Shown in pieces: positions 18,901 to 27,100 of a DNA stretch of 64,000 nt. Position 1 is the first letter of the stretch. Every line of letters begins with the position of its first letter. The stretch is from Nocardioides soli (GTDB lineage Bacteria; Actinomycetota; Actinomycetes; Propionibacteriales; Nocardioidaceae), in contig NZ_JACHWR010000005.1 of NCBI RefSeq assembly GCF_014191495.1, forward strand, positions 209,574-273,573, written 5' to 3'. Below the pieces are notes generated by a model, which worked only from the letters and a program-made list of their open reading frames with translations, was not told where the DNA came from and made no database searches. Made by a program: the position numbers and the translations under genes.

Positions 18901-19604
18901 GTCGTGAACGGGCGGTTGTAGCTGACCTTGTAGGCGCGCCCGGCCGGCGAGCCGGTGTAGAGGCTGTTGCCGCCGTAGGCGTTGTAGGCCTGCCAGGTCG
19001 TGTCGGAGGTCTGGACGAGCAGGTCGGACCCGGAGCCGTCGTCGCGGACCACGAAGAAGACGTGGCTGGAGCCGGCCGGGCCGTCGGTGCGCACCAGCTT
19101 GGCGAAGTAGATGCCCGAGACGGCGGTGGCGGGCACGGTCCACGACGCGTTCTGGGTCCAGTTGCCGCAGTCGACGAGCCCGGTGGCGGGCGCGGTGACG
19201 CAGTTCGGCTGGTTGGTGTTGATGCTGGTCGGGCTCACGCTGGTGATGAACCGGGCGCCGAGGCCGCCGTAGTAGCCCATCCGGTAGATGTCGAGGCGGT
19301 ACGACGTGGCGGCGGTGTCGATCTTGAAGCCCTGGGTCTCGCCGACGTTGACGCTCATCTGGGTCGCGAAGCCCTGGATGGAGGCGCTGCCGGCCCCGGT
19401 GATGCCCCACTCGCTCTCGGGGTTGCCCGGCCTGGTGTTCTCGCAGGCGACCGGGCTCGCGACCGGGGTGTCGCAGGGTGCGGCCACCGCCGCCGGCGTC
19501 GGCAGCACCACGCTCAGCCCGGCGGCCACCAGCACCGCGGCCAGCGCGACCAGCCCACTTCGCGACCGCTGCGTCCGAGCCGTCCGTCGTCCGTCAGCAC
19601 CCAT
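12999..19604 (-). CDS. giant secreted modular protein: DMF-beta-like, DUF4082, Big_5 and deacetylase-like domains
   Basis: This 2201-aa protein has a signal peptide ending near AVAA (residue 41). Residues about 43-530 match the C-terminal domain of N,N-dimethylformamidase beta subunit (LSVGHDEYWSGQQRANVE). An Ig-like domain (about 540-640) follows. Then come DUF4082 (650-800), two nearly identical Big_5/SwmB-like Ig domains (811-1014), a second DUF4082 (1018-1175) and a third Big_5 (1185-1285). Next are a glutamine-amidotransferase-like Rossmann region (1295-1440) and a polysaccharide-deacetylase-like barrel starting at VVVATGDDHGTGG (about 1550-1800). FN3-like modules end the protein. DUF4082 is often beside sugar-binding modules, so a role on an extracellular polysaccharide is plausible but inferred. 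It is convergent with TetR. Confidence 0.85.
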   Translation of the reverse strand: MGADGRRTARTQRSRSGLVALAAVLVAAGLSVVLPTPAAVAAPCDTPVASPVACENTRPGNPESEWGITGAGSASIQGFATQMSVNVGETQGFKIDTAATSYRLDIYRMGYYGGLGARFITSVSPTSINTNQPNCVTAPATGLVDCGNWTQNASWTVPATAVSGIYFAKLVRTDGPAGSSHVFFVVRDDGSGSDLLVQTSDTTWQAYNAYGGNSLYTGSPAGRAYKVSYNRPFTTRDNAPEDFVFNAEYPMVRWLESNGYDVSYSSGADTDRRGAELLEHEAFLSVGHDEYWSGQQRANVEAARAAGVNLAFFSGNEIFWKTRWENSIDGAGTPYRTLVTYKETHADARLDPQDPPTWTGTWRDPRFSPPADGGRPENALSGTIFTSNCCAINMVVGSADGKMRFWRNTRVATLGTNQTTTVGSNVIGYEWDEDADNGARPAGLFRLSQTTGNAQVLQDWGTNYADGTATHAMTMYRAPSGALVFGAGTIQWSWALDANHDRGSAAADTAARQATVNLLADMGVQPTTLQGGLTAATASTDTNAPTSAITAPADNATVPVGSPVTVSGTAADTGGGRVGGVEVTTDGGTTWHRATGRETWTYTFTPNNDATLRIRSRATDDSGNIETPQPGITVTAGAGSGGGSGGCPCTIWPSSAVPQKTDPDTSSVELGVKFQPAQNGFITGIRYYKPTQATGTHVGTLWTGTGTKLATATFTNESASGWQQASFPSPVAVTANTTYVASYFAPSRYAVSSAYFTSAFTRGPLTALRDGASGGNGVYRYGSTAGSFPTGTYNSENYWVDVVFDNGPDTTKPTVTGRTPANGATGVAVGVAPTATFSEPVTSGSIGFTLRNAAGTQITATTAYNAGTQTATLTPNAALQPSTTYTATLTGATDAAGNTMDPTSWSFTTAAADTTKPTVTGRTPANGATGVPTSVGPTATFSEPVTSGSINFVLRNPAGTQITATTAYNAGTQTATLTPSAGLQPSTTYTATLTGATDTAGNTMDPTSWSFTTAATSSACPCTIWPATATPAATDPDTASVELGVRFRTSQAGYITGIRYYKPTQTSGTHVGTLWTGTGTKLATVTFAGETASGWQQATFASPVAVQAGTTYVASYFTPSRYAVSSGYFSSATTRGPLTALANGTDGGNGLYRYTGTAGVFPNNTYNNENYWVDVVFQETAADTTAPNLIDRSPAPGSTGAPTNAVVSATYGEPLQAGTGTVEVRNPAGTLVSGTTTLDSGGMRLVFQPALALASSTTYSVQVSGAGDAAGNVAPQTTWSFQTAAPAPPAPDQGPGGPIAVVTSAGNPVSTYLAEIMRAEGLNEFATVGPAALTASGLASYGALIVGEVPVTDAQVAAVTDWVTAGGDLVLMRPDSRFLGLAGLTAQSGTVADGYLAVDPATAPGAGITSETMQFHGPANRYALAGATAVAALYSSATASTGLPAVAWRSVGPNGGQVATFAYDLARSVVQTHQGNPAWAGQERDGQAPIRSDDLYFGGSGTSDWVNLDKVQIPQADEQQRLLANLLTVMRRDRMPLPRFWYFPDRHKAVVVATGDDHGTGGTAGRFDAYLAASPAGCSVAAWTCPRFTSYVYTSTPLSNAQATTYQGQGFEVGLHHTTDCNDFTSLANLQSGYSSQLSAWRSKYGGVLAPATTRTHCIVFSDWSSQPKAELANGIRLDTNYYFWPGSWVQDRPGFMNGSGIPMRFTDTDGSMVDVYQTQTFMTDESEQSFPFTPNTLLDRALGAPGYYGAFTANMHTDAATTFESSQLLASAQARGVPVISARQLLTWTDGRNGSSFADLAWSGSTLSFSIRVGSGASRLTAMLPTSGPGGTTLSGLTRDGAAVPVTPMTVKGQEYATFAASAGSWSASYAAGGSASPAAARVASTTADGTTVAWRTGTPATSTVRYGTSAGSLDRVASTADRTTRHRLTIPGLVAGRTYHYRVVSRAPDGRTRVWPRAGLPPATFRTAALDRRAPTPSRVRALSLPDGTARVTWSTRTPAASVVRFTQPSTLRVRSRVDDRLVRRHEVVLTGLRPRSTYWLTVGSTDARGRSASSRPVALRTRGPGVALQTALDFRTGRVAGDLRIGDAGFGRLVLPAGGSGTFSSAVQDARAKVHWTSAVVQRSGAARLVLSVRTGDRPRPDHTWSAWRRVRASELDRPGRYLQLRLRLTAPAGARASVSAVGFAHDGAAPAPIGEVS
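16570..17181. repeat. tandem duplication of a Big_5 domain inside the giant gene
   Basis: Two direct copies of about 300 bp (16570-16869 and 16882-17181) have a period of 312 bp (104 codons) and are almost identical over long stretches. The flanking DUF4082 segments are also similar at DNA level, offset by 1119 bp (373 codons). This indicates recent internal duplication or gene conversion. Confidence 0.85.
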
Positions 19605-19765
19605 GGGCTCGCCCCGTTCCTCCGGCCCCGGGCAGGTGCCCGGGGCTCCCGGACTGCTCGCACGCTAGGCGCGCGCCGCCGCCAGGTGCGGCGCCGGCGG
19701 ACGAGTTACCAAGCATGGGGGAGCACCCGGGCCGGTGCGGTGCCGGTGCGCGTCCGGCTCGCCGG

Positions 19766-19771
19766 TAGATT
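19766..19771 (+). promoter_or_regulatory. -10 element of purL (leaderless)
   Basis: TAGATT ends 6 nt before the GTG at 19778. Confidence 0.6.
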
Positions 19772-19777
19772 GGCCGC

Positions 19778-22018
19778 GTGCTCGACACCGTCGCCGTCGC
19801 CACCGAAGACCCCCACCGCGAGCAGCCGTGGGCCGACCTCGGCCTCAAGGCCGACGAGTACCAGCGGATCCGCGAGATCCTCGGTCGTCGCCCCACCAGC
19901 TCCGAGCTCGCGATGTACTCCGTGATGTGGAGCGAGCACTGCTCCTACAAGAGCTCCAAGGTGCACCTCAAGCAGTTCTCCGAGCTCAGCCAGGAGACCC
20001 CGGTCGGCAAGATGCTGGCCGGCATCGGGGAGAACGCCGGCGTCATCGACATCGGCCAGGGCTACGCGGTGACCTTCAAGGTCGAGTCGCACAACCACCC
20101 GTCGTACGTCGAGCCCTACCAGGGCGCGGCGACCGGCGTGGGCGGCATCGTCCGCGACATCCTCGCGATGGGTGCCCGCCCGGTCGCGGTGATGGACCCG
20201 CTGCGCTTCGGCCCGCTCGACGCCGACGACACCCACCGGGTGCTGCCCGGGATCGTCGCGGGCGTCGGCGGCTACGGCAACTGCCTGGGCCTGCCCAACA
20301 TCGGCGGCGAGGCGGTCTTCGACGAGAGCTACCTCGGCAACCCGCTCGTCAACGCACTCTGCGTCGGCGTCCTGCGGCACGAGGACCTGCACCTCGCCAA
20401 GGCGTCCGGCGTCGGCAACCAGGTGATCCTCTACGGCGCGCGCACCGGCGGTGACGGCATCGGCGGCGTCTCGGTGCTCGCCTCCGAGACGTTTGACGCC
20501 GACGGCCCCGCCAAGCGGCCCAGCGTGCAGGTCGGCGACCCCTTCATGGAGAAGCTGCTCATCGAGTGCACGCTCGAGATCTTCGCCGCGGGCCTGGTCG
20601 CCGGCATCCAGGACCTCGGCGGCGCGGGCCTGTCCTGCGCCACCTCCGAGCTCGCGTCCGCCGGCGACGGCGGCATGCACGTCGAGCTCGACCGGGTGCC
20701 GCTGCGCGACTCGACGCTCGCTCCGGAGGAGATCCTGATGAGCGAGTCGCAGGAGCGGATGATGGCGGTCGTCGAGCCAGCCGATGTCGACGCGTTCCTG
20801 GAGATCTGCGCGAAGTGGGACGTCGAGGCCGTCGTGATCGGTGAGGTCACCGAGACCGGCCGGCTGCAGATCGACTGGCACGGCGAGCGCGTCGTCGACG
20901 TACCGCCGCGGTCGGTCGCGCACGACGGCCCGACGTACCACCGTCCCTTCGCCCGCCCCGACTGGCAGGACGACCTGCAGGCCGACGCGGCCGAGGCGCT
21001 GCCGCGGCCGACGTCGGGCGACGACCTGCGCAAGACGCTGCTGACGCTGGTCGCGAGCCCCAACCTCTGCGACAAGTCGTGGATCACCGACCAGTACGAC
21101 CGCTACGTCCGCGGCAACACCGTGCTCGCCCAGCCCAGCGACAGCGGCATGATCCGCGTCGACGAGGAGACCAACCTCGGCGTCGCGGTCTCCACCGACT
21201 GCAACGGCCGCTTCGCCAAGCTCGACCCGTACGCCGGTGCGCAGCTCGCCCTCGCCGAGAGCTACCGCAACGTCGCGACCGGCGGCGCGGTGCCGCTGGC
21301 GATCTCCGACTGCCTCAACTTCGGCTCGCCCGAGGACCCGGCGGTGATGTGGCAGTTCGCCGAGGCCTGCCGCGGTCTCAAGGACGCCTGTGCCGAGCTC
21401 GGCATCCCGGTCACCGGCGGCAACGTCAGCCTCTACAACCAGACCGGCGAGACCGCGATCCTGCCCACGCCCGTGGTGGCGGTGCTCGGCGTGGTCGACG
21501 ACGTCACGCGGCGTACGCCGTCGGCCTGGTCGGCCGGTGGCGAGCGGGTGTTCCTGCTCGGCGAGACCCGCGAGGAGCTCTCCGGCTCGGAGTGGGCGCA
21601 CGTCGTGCACGGCCACCTCGGTGGCCTGCCGCCCGCGGTCGACCTCGAGGCCGAGCGCGCGCTGGCCCGGCTGCTGCACGCCGGCGTCGGACTGCTGACC
21701 TCGGCTCACGACCTCTCCGACGGCGGCCTCGCCCAGGCGCTCGCCGAGGCGGCAATGCGCCACGGCGTCGGCGTCTCGGTGACCGTGCCGGGCGACGCGT
21801 TCGTCGGCCTCTTCAGCGAGTCGACCGCTCGGGCGGTCGTCACCGTCCCCGACGGCGCCGCGGAGCGGCTCGTCGAGCTGGCCGAGGAGCACGGCGTGCC
21901 GATCGCCGCGCTCGGCGTCACCGGCGGCGACGCGCTCGTGGTCGACGGCGTCTTCGACGTCCCGCTCGACGAGCTGCGCGCCGCCTGGACCGCGACCCTG
22001 CCGGCCGCGCTCTCGTGA
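19778..22018 (+). CDS. purL: phosphoribosylformylglycinamidine synthase subunit PurL
   Basis: PurL is the synthetase subunit that uses ATP and ammonia delivered by PurQ to turn FGAR into FGAM. The 746-aa length fits the small PurL used with PurS and PurQ. Visible motifs are MWSEHCSYKSSK near residue 50, FKVESHNHPS near residue 102, GAATGVGGIVRDI near 121, and the second half-repeat with GGNVSLYNQTG near 548. The GTG start lies 6 nt after TAGATT. Its stop overlaps the GTG of the next gene (GTGA). Confidence 0.98.
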   Translation: MLDTVAVATEDPHREQPWADLGLKADEYQRIREILGRRPTSSELAMYSVMWSEHCSYKSSKVHLKQFSELSQETPVGKMLAGIGENAGVIDIGQGYAVTFKVESHNHPSYVEPYQGAATGVGGIVRDILAMGARPVAVMDPLRFGPLDADDTHRVLPGIVAGVGGYGNCLGLPNIGGEAVFDESYLGNPLVNALCVGVLRHEDLHLAKASGVGNQVILYGARTGGDGIGGVSVLASETFDADGPAKRPSVQVGDPFMEKLLIECTLEIFAAGLVAGIQDLGGAGLSCATSELASAGDGGMHVELDRVPLRDSTLAPEEILMSESQERMMAVVEPADVDAFLEICAKWDVEAVVIGEVTETGRLQIDWHGERVVDVPPRSVAHDGPTYHRPFARPDWQDDLQADAAEALPRPTSGDDLRKTLLTLVASPNLCDKSWITDQYDRYVRGNTVLAQPSDSGMIRVDEETNLGVAVSTDCNGRFAKLDPYAGAQLALAESYRNVATGGAVPLAISDCLNFGSPEDPAVMWQFAEACRGLKDACAELGIPVTGGNVSLYNQTGETAILPTPVVAVLGVVDDVTRRTPSAWSAGGERVFLLGETREELSGSEWAHVVHGHLGGLPPAVDLEAERALARLLHAGVGLLTSAHDLSDGGLAQALAEAAMRHGVGVSVTVPGDAFVGLFSESTARAVVTVPDGAAERLVELAEEHGVPIAALGVTGGDALVVDGVFDVPLDELRAAWTATLPAALS

Positions 22019-22686
22019 GGCGCGTCCCGTACGGCGACCACCCGTCGCAGTTCGGGATGCTCTCGGTGCCCGACCGGAGTCCGGTCGGGGTGGCCGTGCT
22101 CGTGCACGGTGGCTTCTGGAAGCCCGACTACGGCATCGAGTACGCCCTGCCGCTGGTGCCCTCGCTGCTCGCGCGCGGCTGGGCGACCTGGGTCGTGGAG
22201 TACCGCCGCGGCACCGGTGCGGGCGACACCCTGCACGACGTGCGCGCCGCGATCCGGGCGCGTCCCGACCTGCCGGGCCCGGTCGTCGGGATCGGACACT
22301 CCGCCGGCGGCCACCTCGCGACCTGGGCCGCCGGGCACGGCGGACTCACGCAGGTCGTCTCCCAGGCGGGCGTCCTCGACCTGCGCGCGGCGTACGACGA
22401 CGGCCTCGGCGACGGCGCGGTCGGGCGCTTCCTCGGCCACCCGCCCGGGGCCTCGGACGACGACGTCGACCCGATCCGGTGCGTCCCGCTCGGCGTACCG
22501 CTCTGGTGCGTGCACGCCACCGCCGACGACATCGTGCCGATCTCGCAGTCCCGCGCCTACGTCGCGGCCGCCCGCGCCGCCGGCGCCCCCGCCCACCTGA
22601 TCGAGGTCGAAGGCGATCACCTCACCGTCATCGACCCGGACTCCGACCCCTGGGCCCGTACGCTAGCGATCCTGCCTCGAGGTTGA
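22015..22686 (+). CDS. alpha/beta hydrolase (kynurenine-formamidase/esterase-like)
   Basis: This 223-aa serine hydrolase shows the oxyanion HGGFWK motif near residue 29 and the nucleophile elbow GIGHSAGGH near residue 92. A DDIVP acid motif lies near 165 and the catalytic His in EGDHLTVID near 200. This layout is that of the hormone-sensitive-lipase and kynurenine-formamidase group. It begins at GTG 22015, overlapping the purL stop by 4 nt, so it is translationally coupled to purL. The substrate is not known. Its 3' end overlaps the convergent downstream gene by 24 nt. Confidence 0.88.
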   Translation: MRRVPYGDHPSQFGMLSVPDRSPVGVAVLVHGGFWKPDYGIEYALPLVPSLLARGWATWVVEYRRGTGAGDTLHDVRAAIRARPDLPGPVVGIGHSAGGHLATWAAGHGGLTQVVSQAGVLDLRAAYDDGLGDGAVGRFLGHPPGASDDDVDPIRCVPLGVPLWCVHATADDIVPISQSRAYVAAARAAGAPAHLIEVEGDHLTVIDPDSDPWARTLAILPRG

Positions 22687-23292
22687 ATCCCGACTCAACG
22701 TTTCGGCGAGGCGGACGGCGGCGTGGAGGACGAGGTCGGTGAGGTCGGGGTCGGTGACGGCGCGTTCGGGGGCCTGTCCGAGGGTGAGTGCGGCGGGCTG
22801 GGTGAGCCAGGCCCAGGCGCGCCAGGGGTCCATCCGGGCGGCGAGCAGGGGCTCGAGCACCGGGGCCAGGTCGGGTCGCAGCTCGCCGTCCGGCAGCAGC
22901 TGGAAGGCCGGGACGATCGTGCGCTCCTCCACCGGTACGACGAGCAGCCGGTGGGTTTGGGCGGCCTTGTGGACGGCGTACCGGGTCGCGTCGACCGACG
23001 CGCCGCGCACCTCGGCGAGGGTGTCGTAGGTGAACCACGGGCTCGCGAGCAGCTCGGTGCGCAGCCGGGCCTGGCGGGCGAGCACGACCAGTCCGACGGG
23101 GACGGCGTGCTCGGGCTCGGAGCCCACGCTGTGCAGGAGTCGGTCGAGCTCGTCGAGCCGGTCGGGCTCGGTCCACACCGCGAGCCCGGAGGGGTCGCGG
23201 GTGAAGGTCGGCAGCCCGGCCTCGCCCAGATGCGCGGCGAGGCCGAGGTCCTCGAGCCAGGTGGCGAGGCGATCGCCGTCAGCAGGTGTCAC
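22663..23292 (-). CDS. orphan MbcA/ParS-type antitoxin-like protein
   Basis: This protein of about 209 aa is not a clear family member, but its C-terminal half resembles the Xre/MbcA/ParS antitoxin group. A helix-turn-helix-like segment (ASVDATRYAVHKAAQTHRLL) is followed by VPAFQLLPDGELRPDLAPVL. Then comes a WAWLTQPAALTLGQAPERAV stretch, which parallels the toxin-binding domain pattern W-L-x-x-P-x-x-x-L-G-x-x-P. The usual partner, a RES-domain toxin, is absent next to it. The GTG at 23292 was chosen as start because an upstream ATG at 23337 would overlap the divergent methyltransferase start. The 3' end overlaps the hydrolase gene by 24 nt. The assignment is tentative. Confidence 0.55.
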   Translation of the reverse strand: MTPADGDRLATWLEDLGLAAHLGEAGLPTFTRDPSGLAVWTEPDRLDELDRLLHSVGSEPEHAVPVGLVVLARQARLRTELLASPWFTYDTLAEVRGASVDATRYAVHKAAQTHRLLVVPVEERTIVPAFQLLPDGELRPDLAPVLEPLLAARMDPWRAWAWLTQPAALTLGQAPERAVTDPDLTDLVLHAAVRLAETLSRDSTSRQDR

Positions 23293-23323
23293 CGGACCAG
23301 CCTGCCCTATGGGCGGCGCGACC

Positions 23324-23329
23324 CATACT
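23324..23329 (+). promoter_or_regulatory. -10 element of methyltransferase gene (leaderless)
   Basis: CATACT ends 6 nt before the ATG at 23336. Confidence 0.45.
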
Positions 23330-23335
23330 GGGGGC

Positions 23336-23971
23336 ATGAGCCACGAGGAGATCACCCGCGAGCACTTCGAGCAGCCGTCCTGGGACGAGCGGTACGCCGG
23401 GCCCGAGCGCACGTGGAGCGGCCGGCCGAACGCCGTCCTGGTGGCCGAGGCGGGCGAGCTGCCGGTCGGGCGGGCCGTCGACCTGGGCTGCGGCGAGGGC
23501 GGTGACGCGATCTGGCTCGCCGAGCGGGGCTGGCAGGTCACCGGTGTCGACTTCTCCGCCGCCGGGCTCGCGAAGGCCGCCGAGCATGCCGCCGAGCGCG
23601 GCGTCGCCGACCGCATCACCTGGCGGCAGGCCGACCTGCGCACCTGGACGCCCGCCGGCGAGCAGTGGGACCTGGTGACCTCGCACTTCCTGCACCTGCT
23701 CGACCAGGGCATGGTCGACGCCACTCGCCGGATGGCCGACGCCGTCGCTCCCGGGGGCACCCTGCTCGTGGTCGGCCACCACCCCGACGACAGCCACACG
23801 GGGCTGCGGTGGTCGGTGCCCGGTGTCCTGTTCAGCGCCGACGAGCTCGTCCCGGCACTCGACCCGGACCGGTTCGAGATCCGGGTCGAGGCTCGCGAGC
23901 GCACCGAGGCCCGGCACGAGGAGACCCATGCGGTCACCGACGCCGTGCTGGTCGCCCGACGCGTCGGCTGA
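23336..23971 (+). CDS. class I SAM-dependent methyltransferase
   Basis: This 211-aa methyltransferase has motif I VDLGCGEGGDAIWLAERGW near residue 49, the acidic end of strand 2 in VTGVDFSAAGL, and the motif II/III region RQADLRTWTP. The family resembles thiopurine and tellurite-resistance (TehB-like) methyltransferases, but the substrate cannot be told. It starts at ATG 23336, 6 nt after CATACT, and is divergent from the antitoxin-like gene with a gap of only 43 bp, so both promoters share that gap. A 20-bp palindrome follows 12 bp after its stop. Confidence 0.88.
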   Translation: MSHEEITREHFEQPSWDERYAGPERTWSGRPNAVLVAEAGELPVGRAVDLGCGEGGDAIWLAERGWQVTGVDFSAAGLAKAAEHAAERGVADRITWRQADLRTWTPAGEQWDLVTSHFLHLLDQGMVDATRRMADAVAPGGTLLVVGHHPDDSHTGLRWSVPGVLFSADELVPALDPDRFEIRVEARERTEARHEETHAVTDAVLVARRVG

Positions 23972-23983
23972 GGTCGTTCCGAC

Positions 23984-24003
23984 GGTCCGGTCTAGACCGG
24001 ACC
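23984..24003. repeat. perfect 20-bp palindrome
   Basis: GGTCCGGTCTAGACCGGACC reads the same on both strands, with no loop. It lies between the methyltransferase stop and the giant secreted-protein gene (107 bp before its start), so it may be an operator or a cruciform-type terminator. Confidence 0.75.
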
Positions 24004-24110
24004 CGAGCGCTTCCGGGCTCGATCCGTCCCGCGGTCGCGGCCACTGGCAGAATGCCGCTCGCAGTGGGGATCGCGGGCTCTGTCGCCCGTGTGTGGGGCG
24101 TCTAGAAGCG

Positions 24111-27100
24111 GTGAAGCAATTGAGTGCGCGTCGAGTCCGGGCGTTCTCGCCTCTCCTGATCGGCGTGCTCGCCGCACTGACGACGGCGCTGCTGCCGCCG
24201 GTGCCGGCGACCGCCGCACCGGCCGCCGGCCGGACGGCCTGCACGATCAACGGCACGCCGGGTCCCGACGTGCTGCGTGGCGGCCCCGGCCGCGACGTCA
24301 TCTGCGGCTGGGGCGGCGACGACGTGCTGATCGGCGGCGGCGGTGACGACGTGCTGCGCGGTGGTGGCGGTGACGACGTGCTGCGCGGCGGCGACGGCGA
24401 CGACCTCCTCCAGGGCGGCCGCGGCGCCGACCGGCTGTACGGCGGCGCCGGGGACGACGTGCTGCGCGGCTACGTCGGCGACGACCGGCTGTACGGCGAG
24501 GCCGGGGACGACGAGCTGCGCGGCTACCGGGGCCGGGACCGGCTCGACGGCGGGCCCGGCGTCGACCGCCTGTTCGGCGGACCGGGTAGCGACCGCCTGA
24601 TCGCGCGCGGCGACGACGGCGCCGGTGACCGGATCTCCTGCGGCCGCGGCGAGGACGTCGTGGTGGCGGACTCCGGAGCCCAGGTGCAGGGACGCTGCCA
24701 GACGGCCCCTGGCAACCGGGCCCCGACGCAGCTGCGGCTGGTGCCCGCCCGGGTCGCGGAGAACCAGCCCGCCGGCACCGAGGTCGGCCGCCTGCAGGCC
24801 GTCGACCCCGACAGCGGCGACGCGCACGAGTTCACCCTGGTCCCGGGGGCCGGCGCCGACGACAACGCGGCGTTCGTGCTCGACGGCGACCGCCTGCTGA
24901 CGGCCCGGCCCTTCGACTTCGAGGCCGCGCCGCGTCTGTCGGTGCGGGTGCAGGCGACCGACCGCGGTGGGCTGAGCCTCGCGGCGTCCCTCACCGTCGA
25001 GGTGACCGATGTCGCGGAGAACCGGGCGCCCACGGCGGTCGGCGACGCCTACGCCACCGACGAGGACGTCGACCTGCGGCTGCCGACGACCGGCACCGGC
25101 GGTCCCACCGCCAACGACACCGACCCCGACGGCGACCCGCTCACCGTGGTCGCCGTCGACCAGGCGTCCGGCGGTACCGTCGAGATCGCCGCTGCCGAGA
25201 TCGTGTTCCGCCCCGAGCCCGACCGCTGCGGCACCGGCTCGGCCGGCTTCCGCTACACGGTCTCCGACGGGCGCGGGGGCAGCGACTCGGCCCGGGTCGA
25301 CGTCGACCTCCGGTGCCTGCCCGACCCGACCGTCGTCCGCGACGACTCCGCGACGGTGGACGAGGACGCGCCGGCGACCACGATCGACGTCCTCGCCAAC
25401 GACACCGACCCGGACGGCGACCCGGTCGAGATCGACTCGGTCACCCAGCCCGCCCACGGCACCGTGGTCGTCACCGGCGGCGGCTCCGCACTCACCTACC
25501 GGCCGGCGGCGAACTTCTGCAGCCCGCCGGTGGACACGTTCACCTACACGGTCGTCGACGGACCGACCGCCACGGTCTCGGTGAGCGTGGACTGCGTCGA
25601 CGACGCCCCGGTCGCCGTGGCCGACACCCTCGAGCTGACCGAGGACGACCCGGCGACAGCCGCCGACCCGCTCGCCAACGACACCGACGTCGACGGCGGG
25701 CCGATGTCGATCGACTCGGTGACCCAGCCGGCGGCGGGCACCGTCGCGATCATCGGTGGTGGCGCGGACGCGACGTACGAGCCGGACGCCGACGCGTGCG
25801 GCCCCGACAGCTTCACCTACACGCTGTCCCCCGGCGGCTCGACCGCGACCGTAGCGGTGGAGGTGGCCTGCGTCGACGACGCGCCCGTCGGGGTGGCCGA
25901 CACCCTCGAGATCGCGGAGGACTCCGGCTGGACCGTGGTGCCCGTGCTCGCCAACGACACCGACGTCGACGACGGCCCGATGGCGACGACCGGCGCCACC
26001 GGCGCGAGCCACGGCCAGCTCGACCTCATCGCGGGCACGATCTCCTACCGACCGGCGGCCGACTACTGCGGCTCCGACAGCTTCACCTACACGCTCTGGC
26101 CGGGCAACACCACCGTCCCGGTCACCGTGACCGTGACCTGTGTCGACGACCCGCCCGTCGCGGTGAGCGACAGCGTGACGACGACCGTCGACACGCCGGT
26201 CGAGCTGGACGTGCTGGCCAACGACACCGACGTGGACGGCGGCCCCATCGCCGCGGAGGTGGTCAGCGGCCCGGCGCACGGCTCGCTCCTGCTCGACGAC
26301 GACGGCACCGGCACCTACAGCCCGGCCGAGGGCTACTGCAACACCAGGCCGGGCCCCGCCCCGGACACCTTCGTCTACCGGCTCGTCCCGGGTGGTGCGA
26401 CCGCCACCGTCGCGGTGACGGTCACCTGCTCCGACGACCCGCCGACGGCGGTCGACGACACCCTGCTCGTCGCCGAGGACGCCCCCGCCACGCCGGTGGC
26501 CGTGCTGGCCAACGACACCGACTCCGACGGCGGCCCGATGTCGGTCGGCGCGGTGACCCAGCCCGACCACGGCGTGGTCGTGATCACGGGTGGCGGCACC
26601 GGGCTGACCTACGAGCCGGCCGTGAACTACTGCGGCCCCGACAGCTTCACCTACACCCTGTCGCCGGGCACCTCGACCGCCACCGTCGAGGTGACGGTCG
26701 GCTGCGTCGACGACGCCCCGGTCGCCGTCGACGACGCGGTCACCGTGGAGGAGGACGCTGCCGCGTCGGCGCTCGACGTGCTCGCCAACGACACCGACAT
26801 CGACGGCGGCCCGAAGCGGGTCGACGCGGTGGTCAGCGGCCCGGCGCACGGCACCGTGCTGATCACCGGAGGCGGCAGCGGTCTGACCTACACGCCCGAG
26901 GCCGACTACTGCAACGACCCGCCCGGCACCGACCCCGACGAGTTCACCTACAAGCTGAACGGCGGGGACACCGCCGTCGTCGAGGTCACGGTGACCTGCG
27001 TCAACGACGCTCCCGTCGTACCCACGGTCACGCTGGCGGGGCCACGCGCCGCGATCGGCAACACCACGCTGGTGGTCGACACCCCGACCGCGGCGTACAG

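Noticed and set aside
14334..19925. An 1863-codon open frame on the plus strand opposite the giant 2201-aa gene
   Set aside because: The translation is repetitive Gly/Arg/Val with no motif; long antisense frames are normal in DNA this GC-rich. The minus frame has a signal peptide and real domains.
23336..23971. A restriction-modification methyltransferase
   Set aside because: It lacks the NPPY/DPPY or PC motif of DNA methyltransferases and resembles small-molecule enzymes; no restriction gene is adjacent.
24240..27010. A CRISPR-like or satellite repeat, from regular DNA repeats
   Set aside because: The repeats follow the codon frame and encode RTX nonapeptides and Ig domains.
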